DNA from: an uncultured Clostridia bacterium
GTDB lineage: Bacteria > Bacillota_I > Bacilli_A > RFN20 > CAG-288
Direction: 5' to 3'
Assembly (NCBI GenBank): GCA_900313465.1
Contig: OMRU01000012.1
Location: 1 to 10,846 of the forward strand
DNA: 10,846 bases
Part shown: positions 6,506 through 10,846 of the stretch, in pieces
Position numbering within the stretch: position 1 is the first letter of the stretch
Layout of the letters: each line of letters opens with the position of its first letter
Notes under the pieces: generated by a model
Database searches by the model: none
The model's input: only the letters and a program-made list of their open reading frames with translations
What the model was told of the DNA's origin: nothing
Translations under genes and position numbers: made by a program

Positions 6506-6532
6506 TATAAAATGATAAAATAGGAGTGGCTT

Positions 6533-7486
6533 ATGAATAAAAAACTTATAACATTGTTACCGATGATATTTCTAGCCACTTCTTGTGACTTAAATATCAG
6601 TTTTCATCCACAGTCTAGCCAAACTAGTTCAAGTGCTAAGAATAGTACAGTCTTCCTAAATAGCGATTCTTCTTTTGACGAGGATTCTTCTAGTCTTTCA
6701 AAGGAAGATTCTTCCTCTGGCGATGGCTATTCTTTGATTTGGTCTGATGAATTTGACACTACATCTTTAGATGAGACAAACTGGAATTACCAGTATGGTG
6801 ATGGTTCTGGTTATGGAATCACAGGTTGGGGAAACCAGGAACAGGAATACTACAAAAAAGAAAATATCTCCCTTCAGGATGGCAATCTGATCATCACTGC
6901 CAAAAAGGAAAGCAACAATGGCTATTCCTATACTTCAGGAAGAATCACGACTTCTGGTAAGGTCTTTACCAAATATGGAAAGATTGAAGCAAGAATTGCT
7001 CTTCCTGCCGTTCAAGGTATGTGGCCGGCCTTCTGGATGCTTCCGGAATCCAAATATGAGAGTCAGGGATGGCCGCATTCTGGTGAGATTGATATCATGG
7101 AAGCCAAAGGAAGACTTCCCAATGTCACCTCTGGCGCTCTTCATTATGCTAATGACAACAACTCTCACACCTACTTGACCGCGAATAACGTCTTCAAACT
7201 CAATAACTATACCAATATCGAAGATTATCATGTCTATGGTATTTCCTGGAGTGAAGAAAAAATCACCTGGTATTGTGATGATGTGGAGTTTATGACTGTG
7301 AACAAAAGCCAGTGGCATACTGCTGCTTACGTACAGAAAGACGCCTCACCATTTAACCAGAACTTCCATATCCTTCTTAACCTGGCTGTCGGTGGGCACT
7401 TTGATAGTTTTGTCTTACCACCTGATACATTTTCCTCTGCAGAGATGAGAGTGGATTATGTAAGAATCTATCAGGAAAACAAATAA
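6533..7486 (+). CDS. GH16 endo-beta-1,3-glucanase (laminarinase type) lipoprotein
   Basis: A lipoprotein signal with lipobox 'LATSC' (C18) anchors the enzyme outside the membrane. A Ser/Asp-rich linker (about 26-66) leads to a complete GH16 catalytic domain (about 68-315). The catalytic motif 'GEIDIMEAKG' has nucleophile E185, D187 and acid/base E190, i.e. the ExDxxE form of the laminarinase-type subgroup rather than the ExDxE of lichenases. Other marks are 'LIWSDEFD' (68-75), 'YTSGRITT', 'KYGKIEARI', 'GMWPAFWMLPE' (162-172), 'LLNLAVGG' (281-288) and the final 'MRVDYVRIYQ'. Family members cleave internal beta-1,3 bonds of laminarin or fungal and cereal beta-glucans. All catalytic residues are intact, and the domain has the usual length of about 245 residues. 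The start at 6533 is supported by AGGAG 6 bases upstream. No carbohydrate-binding module is fused, so the neighbouring lipoprotein or CBM protein may supply binding (inference). Confidence 0.95.
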   Translation: MNKKLITLLPMIFLATSCDLNISFHPQSSQTSSSAKNSTVFLNSDSSFDEDSSSLSKEDSSSGDGYSLIWSDEFDTTSLDETNWNYQYGDGSGYGITGWGNQEQEYYKKENISLQDGNLIITAKKESNNGYSYTSGRITTSGKVFTKYGKIEARIALPAVQGMWPAFWMLPESKYESQGWPHSGEIDIMEAKGRLPNVTSGALHYANDNNSHTYLTANNVFKLNNYTNIEDYHVYGISWSEEKITWYCDDVEFMTVNKSQWHTAAYVQKDASPFNQNFHILLNLAVGGHFDSFVLPPDTFSSAEMRVDYVRIYQENK

Positions 7487-7502
7487 ATTTTATCGCAATG
7501 AA

Positions 7503-7541
7503 AATGGGTCTTTTCAAGGTTATCCCTTGAATAGACCCATT
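7503..7541. terminator. Bidirectional terminator between convergent genes
   Basis: AATGGGTC (7503-7510) pairs with GACCCATT (7534-7541), and the inner arms TTCAAGG and CCTTGAA extend the stem with one mismatch to a 5-base loop. ATTATTT follows on the plus strand and TTTTCATT on the minus strand. It serves the GH16 gene and the large surface protein gene, whose stop is at 7557-7559. Confidence 0.85.
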
Positions 7542-7556
7542 ATTTACTTGGAAATA

Positions 7557-10500
7557 TTACTTCTCAGCGTCTTCTTTGTTATCGAAGATTTCGTCTTCGT
7601 TTCTACCGACAAACTTGAATGGGAAGGATAAGACAACGAATTCATCTTTTTTGTTCTTGATACCGAAGAACTTGCAGGCTCTTCTTGCTTTGTCTTTATC
7701 GTCTTTGATCCACTGATTGGTGGCAAACATCATCAATAGCCAGATGCCAGTGAGTAAAAGAAGAATGGAAGCGATGACAATGATAAGGATGGTTATCACA
7801 TTTAAGTTATTCTTAGGAGTGACTAAAGCAATTTCGGATAAGGAAGAAACTTCGAAAGTGACTTTGCCATTTTCAATGGTGAATTCATCGACGTATTCAC
7901 TTTCACCATTATTGTGGATGTGAAGAAGTTTGAGACCTTTGGTATTTAAACCTTCAGGGAGATCCATGGTGATGATAAGCCTCATACCTTCTTTGATTTC
8001 AGAAGGCTGGATTTCTCTTTCCACACCATTTTCAGTCTTGATTAACTTGATTTCAAAGACATTGCTGATCTGATAATCATTACCGACCTTTTCCTGAATC
8101 TTAGAGTATTCAACACTAGCTTCTTCAGCTTTGATATTGGCTTTCAATTCTACTTTGAGATTGACGTCAGTTGGAATACCAGTACCGTCGTTAGTCTTGA
8201 CCTGGACACCTGTTTCTTCATCCTTAATGATATCACGAGAATCAAGTTCGGCTTTCTGATAGGCTTTTTCCAATAAGTCAGTAGCATCAGCAATTTCCTT
8301 ATTGGTGACGTTATCATCATCTCTGACTCTCGTAGCTTCATCAATAGCATCCTTTAAGGTATCAGCGACTTGTGGATAGTTATCTTTGATGTTGTTATAT
8401 AAGTCTTCTGCCTTTTTGATGCTGTCAATCAAGCCAGTCTTGGCGTTAGCAGCAATCACAGTTTTGACACTCTTGATCATACTATCGTTATGGTTATTAT
8501 CACCTTCGATCTTGTAGAAGATAGTATATTCACCAACCGCTTTACCTTGAGGAATTTCAGTAGTGAACGGACCGGATTCGGATAAGGAATATTTCACAAC
8601 ACCATCAGCCGTGGAACCTCTAGTGACAAGGTCCTGGTTTTCACCAGTATAGGATAAGCCAGTAATAGCAGCAGGTTCGTTTTCGTAAGCAGAGGCAATC
8701 TTATTGATGGTGAATTCAAATTCACCAGTGATGGTTTCATAGTTTGTGGCACTTGCTTTCCAATAGACCATATGCTTGCCGGCTTCAGTAAAGGATGGCA
8801 TAGAAGCATATTCGCCATCTTTTTTGGTAGCATAACTGAAGGTGATTTCAGCATCGTTAGGCGTGGCGCCATTTGTTTCTACAACAGGGGTCTTAGCTGT
8901 GCCATCATAATCGACAGAAGGGGTAGTCAAAGTAACGGATGGAGTGATGGAATAGACTGCTGGATTGATATTGAAGGTAACAGAACCAGTGACATCATTG
9001 TGATATTCAGCACTTGCTTTCCAATAGATGGTATGTGTACCAGCAGTAGTAAATCCTGGGATTTCTTCTGAATAGGTACCATCTATGGTATCGCTGTAAG
9101 TGAAAACAGGATCAGAGTTGGTGACAGTTTTACCTGTGGTAGAAAGGGTTGGTTTCTTAATGGTGCCATCACAAAGGAAATCGTCACTTGTCACCTTGAC
9201 AGCGACATTTGACAAATCAGCCTTATCGATGGTGACTTCAATATCACTTTGGGCATCGGTGTGATTTGCATCACCATCTAATTTCCAGTTTACAGTATAT
9301 GTGCCTGGATTCGTCATTTCAGGGATAGTCGCGTAATAAGAATCCTGATTGCTTAGCTTGTAAGAGAAGGTGCCATGATTGGAAACACCTCCATGGACTA
9401 AAGCCTTAGGTTCACCAGTATAGACTAAATCGCTGACAGCAGTAGGTGCACTATAAACGGAATCCACTTTCTTGATCGTGACATTGGCAGAACCGGTAAA
9501 GGTGTCATATCCATCAGCGGTAATTTGATAATAGGTTGTGTAGGTACCAGCATCGGTATATTCTGGTGGAGTGTCTAACGTACAGGCATCAGCAGAGGTA
9601 CCATACTTGATGGTGGCACCAGTAGATGGAGTAGTGGTAGTAACGCTGATGGAATGAGCCTGACCATCATAGTCACCATCGTAACCGGTGGCTGTGGCCT
9701 TGATAAAGCCACCAATCTTCAATTTTTTATAAGTATTATTATAGGTGCTAGGATGGGAGTTTGCCTGGATATAAGTTGGATCACCAGTGCCTTCTATATC
9801 TGTCCAAGCGAGAGAATCAACCTCGATCTTGGAGGAATAGTTGTCTAAGCTATAGACAGCACCTTTACCACCAGTGATGGTAATTCCTTTCATGTTCGGA
9901 CCGACTTTCAGGTTGCCAGAATTGATACCATATTTCATCACACTGGAGATGTTGGCAGTTCCGCCATTAAAGATCATGTCACCAAAACCTGTCCAGATAC
10001 CATACGGACGCCATGGATTACCAGTATCGACGGTGGACTTGGCAATGAGATTTCCGCCTTCTTGAGTCACATTACATCCGATACCAACACTGGTGCCAGT
10101 TTTACCACCGATAAAGGAAATGTTGCCAGTCTTGATTACTGTGGTAACACTTGTTTTTGAATAGTCTTCGTTGAGACCATAGGAACTGCCAGATGTGGAT
10201 GGGTCATCAGCACCTGCGACATTGACATCTGGACCATCAAAGATAACTTTACCTCCTTTGGTGTTGGCACCAATACCCATAGAGACCTCGCCGATACCGC
10301 TAGTCAGGTCCAAAGAACCATTTCCTGTAAATGTCAAATTTTTGGTAAGGAATTCGCTAAAACTTTTTCCTGGCCAGAAACCGATACCATATGTTCTGAA
10401 AGTTTTGTTGGAATTATCAACCTTGATGGTGTTTTCACCCTCGACGTTGATTTCTAAATCTTCGGTTCCAAAATACATGATACCACCACGATAGGTTGAG

Positions 10501-10808
10501 GTATTCGTTTCGTTAGTGTAGGTGTAAGTATGACCTGCGCCATTATAGGTAAAGTTATTTAGTGTCAGGGTGTTTCCGGATAACTGGGCATAACCAGTTG
10601 TACCTGCTACCTTGTAATCAGGTTGAGATAATAAATCGACGCCGCCGACATATAACTGGTCGGTTTCAAGAGTGGTGGTGTTGGCTCTTTTTACATCGAT
10701 GGGAGCAAGATGATGGATTGATTCAGTGGCGGATGTAAAAGCCACTGCGCTTGCTAATAAGCAGACACTTAGTATGTTCATAAAATCCCTCCGTTTGAGT
10801 TTCAACAT
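7557..10808 (-). CDS. Large surface protein: beta-helix domain, five MBG/Ig-like repeats, FIVAR-like region, C-terminal membrane anchor with cytoplasmic tail
   Basis: The 1083 residues start with a signal peptide (basic 'KLKRRD', then hydrophobic 11-26). Residues about 45-365 are Gly/Asn/Thr-rich short beta repeats ('LTLNNFTYNG', 'LEINVEGENTIKV', 'GIGANTKGGKVIFDG'), like right-handed beta-helix or Cthe_2159-type carbohydrate-binding domains. Five MBG-type repeats follow (about 368-447, 448-529, 530-617, 618-704, 705-787), each with 'YDGxAK' or 'YTGE' and a 'AGTYTxYWKxxA'-like end. Next is a charged helical FIVAR-like segment (790-855), a beta domain ending 'LLHIHNNGESEYVDEFTIENGK' (a common anchor-proximal domain), a membrane helix (about 1004-1028) and a 53-residue cytoplasmic tail. 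No LPXTG motif is present, so it is held by its own helix. The likely role is adhesion or glycan binding; no enzyme site is seen. Two starts are possible: ATG 10808 (keeps the basic n-region) or ATG 10781, which has GGAGGG just upstream. Confidence 0.87.
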   Translation of the reverse strand: MLKLKRRDFMNILSVCLLASAVAFTSATESIHHLAPIDVKRANTTTLETDQLYVGGVDLLSQPDYKVAGTTGYAQLSGNTLTLNNFTYNGAGHTYTYTNETNTSTYRGGIMYFGTEDLEINVEGENTIKVDNSNKTFRTYGIGFWPGKSFSEFLTKNLTFTGNGSLDLTSGIGEVSMGIGANTKGGKVIFDGPDVNVAGADDPSTSGSSYGLNEDYSKTSVTTVIKTGNISFIGGKTGTSVGIGCNVTQEGGNLIAKSTVDTGNPWRPYGIWTGFGDMIFNGGTANISSVMKYGINSGNLKVGPNMKGITITGGKGAVYSLDNYSSKIEVDSLAWTDIEGTGDPTYIQANSHPSTYNNTYKKLKIGGFIKATATGYDGDYDGQAHSISVTTTTPSTGATIKYGTSADACTLDTPPEYTDAGTYTTYYQITADGYDTFTGSANVTIKKVDSVYSAPTAVSDLVYTGEPKALVHGGVSNHGTFSYKLSNQDSYYATIPEMTNPGTYTVNWKLDGDANHTDAQSDIEVTIDKADLSNVAVKVTSDDFLCDGTIKKPTLSTTGKTVTNSDPVFTYSDTIDGTYSEEIPGFTTAGTHTIYWKASAEYHNDVTGSVTFNINPAVYSITPSVTLTTPSVDYDGTAKTPVVETNGATPNDAEITFSYATKKDGEYASMPSFTEAGKHMVYWKASATNYETITGEFEFTINKIASAYENEPAAITGLSYTGENQDLVTRGSTADGVVKYSLSESGPFTTEIPQGKAVGEYTIFYKIEGDNNHNDSMIKSVKTVIAANAKTGLIDSIKKAEDLYNNIKDNYPQVADTLKDAIDEATRVRDDDNVTNKEIADATDLLEKAYQKAELDSRDIIKDEETGVQVKTNDGTGIPTDVNLKVELKANIKAEEASVEYSKIQEKVGNDYQISNVFEIKLIKTENGVEREIQPSEIKEGMRLIITMDLPEGLNTKGLKLLHIHNNGESEYVDEFTIENGKVTFEVSSLSEIALVTPKNNLNVITILIIVIASILLLLTGIWLLMMFATNQWIKDDKDKARRACKFFGIKNKKDEFVVLSFPFKFVGRNEDEIFDNKEDAEK
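8749..9028 (-). repeat. Nucleotide-level repeat within MBG repeats 3 and 4
   Basis: A 19-base block, GCACTTGCTTTCCAATAGA on the plus strand, occurs identically at 8749-8767 and 9010-9028. It encodes the 'YWKASA' end of repeats 3 and 4. The 261-base offset (87 codons) equals one repeat unit, so these two units probably come from a relatively recent tandem duplication. Confidence 0.7.
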
Positions 10809-10841
10809 AAATTCATTTCCTTTTGCTAAAAATGAATTTAT
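10807..10841. repeat. Perfect 12-bp inverted repeat spanning the start of the surface protein gene
   Basis: ATAAATTCATTT (10807-10818) and AAATGAATTTAT (10830-10841) are exact inverted repeats around 11 bases. On the minus strand the loop holds the first AAAGG ribosome site and the 3' arm includes the AT of the first ATG (10808-10806). The 5' arm overlaps a TATAAA that could be the -10. It is either an operator that covers the promoter or an mRNA hairpin that hides the first start. Confidence 0.75.
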
Positions 10842-10842
10842 A
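10837..10842 (-). promoter_or_regulatory. Possible -10 box of the surface protein gene
   Basis: The minus strand reads GGTATAAATTC here, with TATAAA about 29 bases before the ATG at 10808. A -35 would lie outside the window, so the promoter cannot be confirmed. Confidence 0.35.
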
Positions 10843-10846
10843 CCCT

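Noticed and set aside
8749..9028. Repeats in the surface protein gene as a CRISPR array or mobile element
   Set aside because: The identical block is coding, occurs only twice, is 261 bases apart in register with protein repeats, and has no spacers or inverted ends.

Overview
The window looks like an accessory, surface-glycan locus of a low-to-medium GC Gram-positive bacterium. I infer an uncultured or gut-type member of the Bacillota (Bacilli or Erysipelotrichia-like). The support is strong AGGAGG-type ribosome binding sites, lipobox lipoproteins, a LytTR response regulator with an AgrC-like GHKL kinase, MBG and FIVAR-type surface repeats, and the absence of outer-membrane SusC/SusD genes. 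The genus cannot be fixed from the sequence.

Layout. Positions 1-848 (minus) hold the start of a membrane-anchored family 3 glycoside hydrolase of the domain-swapped type, with the C-terminal sandwich domain first. It is cut by the window edge and interrupted by an in-frame TGA at 96-98. Positions 849-1049 are a divergent intergenic region with a promoter and a cre/LacI-like palindrome. Positions 1050-4911 (plus) form a tight three-gene operon: LytTR response regulator, GHKL histidine kinase, and a membrane-anchored protein with four tandem CBM6/35-like modules. The last is translationally coupled to the kinase (ATGA overlap) but broken by an in-frame TAA at 3790-3792. A good intrinsic terminator follows. 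Positions 5047-7486 (plus) carry two lipoproteins: a Big2/Ig/beta-helix (GLUG-like) protein whose codon choice suggests strong expression, and a GH16 laminarinase-type beta-1,3-glucanase with an intact ExDxxE site. A bidirectional hairpin terminator separates them from a convergent 1083-residue surface protein at 7557-10808 (minus). That protein has a signal peptide, a beta-helix-like domain, five MBG/Ig-like repeats, a FIVAR-like helical region, a membrane segment and an unusual cytoplasmic tail of about 50 residues.

How the genes may work together (inference). GH16 would cut beta-1,3-glucan at the cell surface. The GH3 enzyme, if functional, would finish oligosaccharides. The CBM protein and the beta-helix proteins would hold glycan at the cell. 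The two-component system, coupled to the CBM protein, may report on glycan or envelope state. The most notable points are the coupling of a LytTR two-component system to a tandem-CBM anchored protein, two independent premature stops in the two envelope glycan genes (both directly after an ATG codon), and a perfect 12-bp inverted repeat spanning the translation start of the large surface protein. No tRNA, rRNA, CRISPR, transposase or phage gene was seen, and there is no gene-free stretch longer than about 200 bases.
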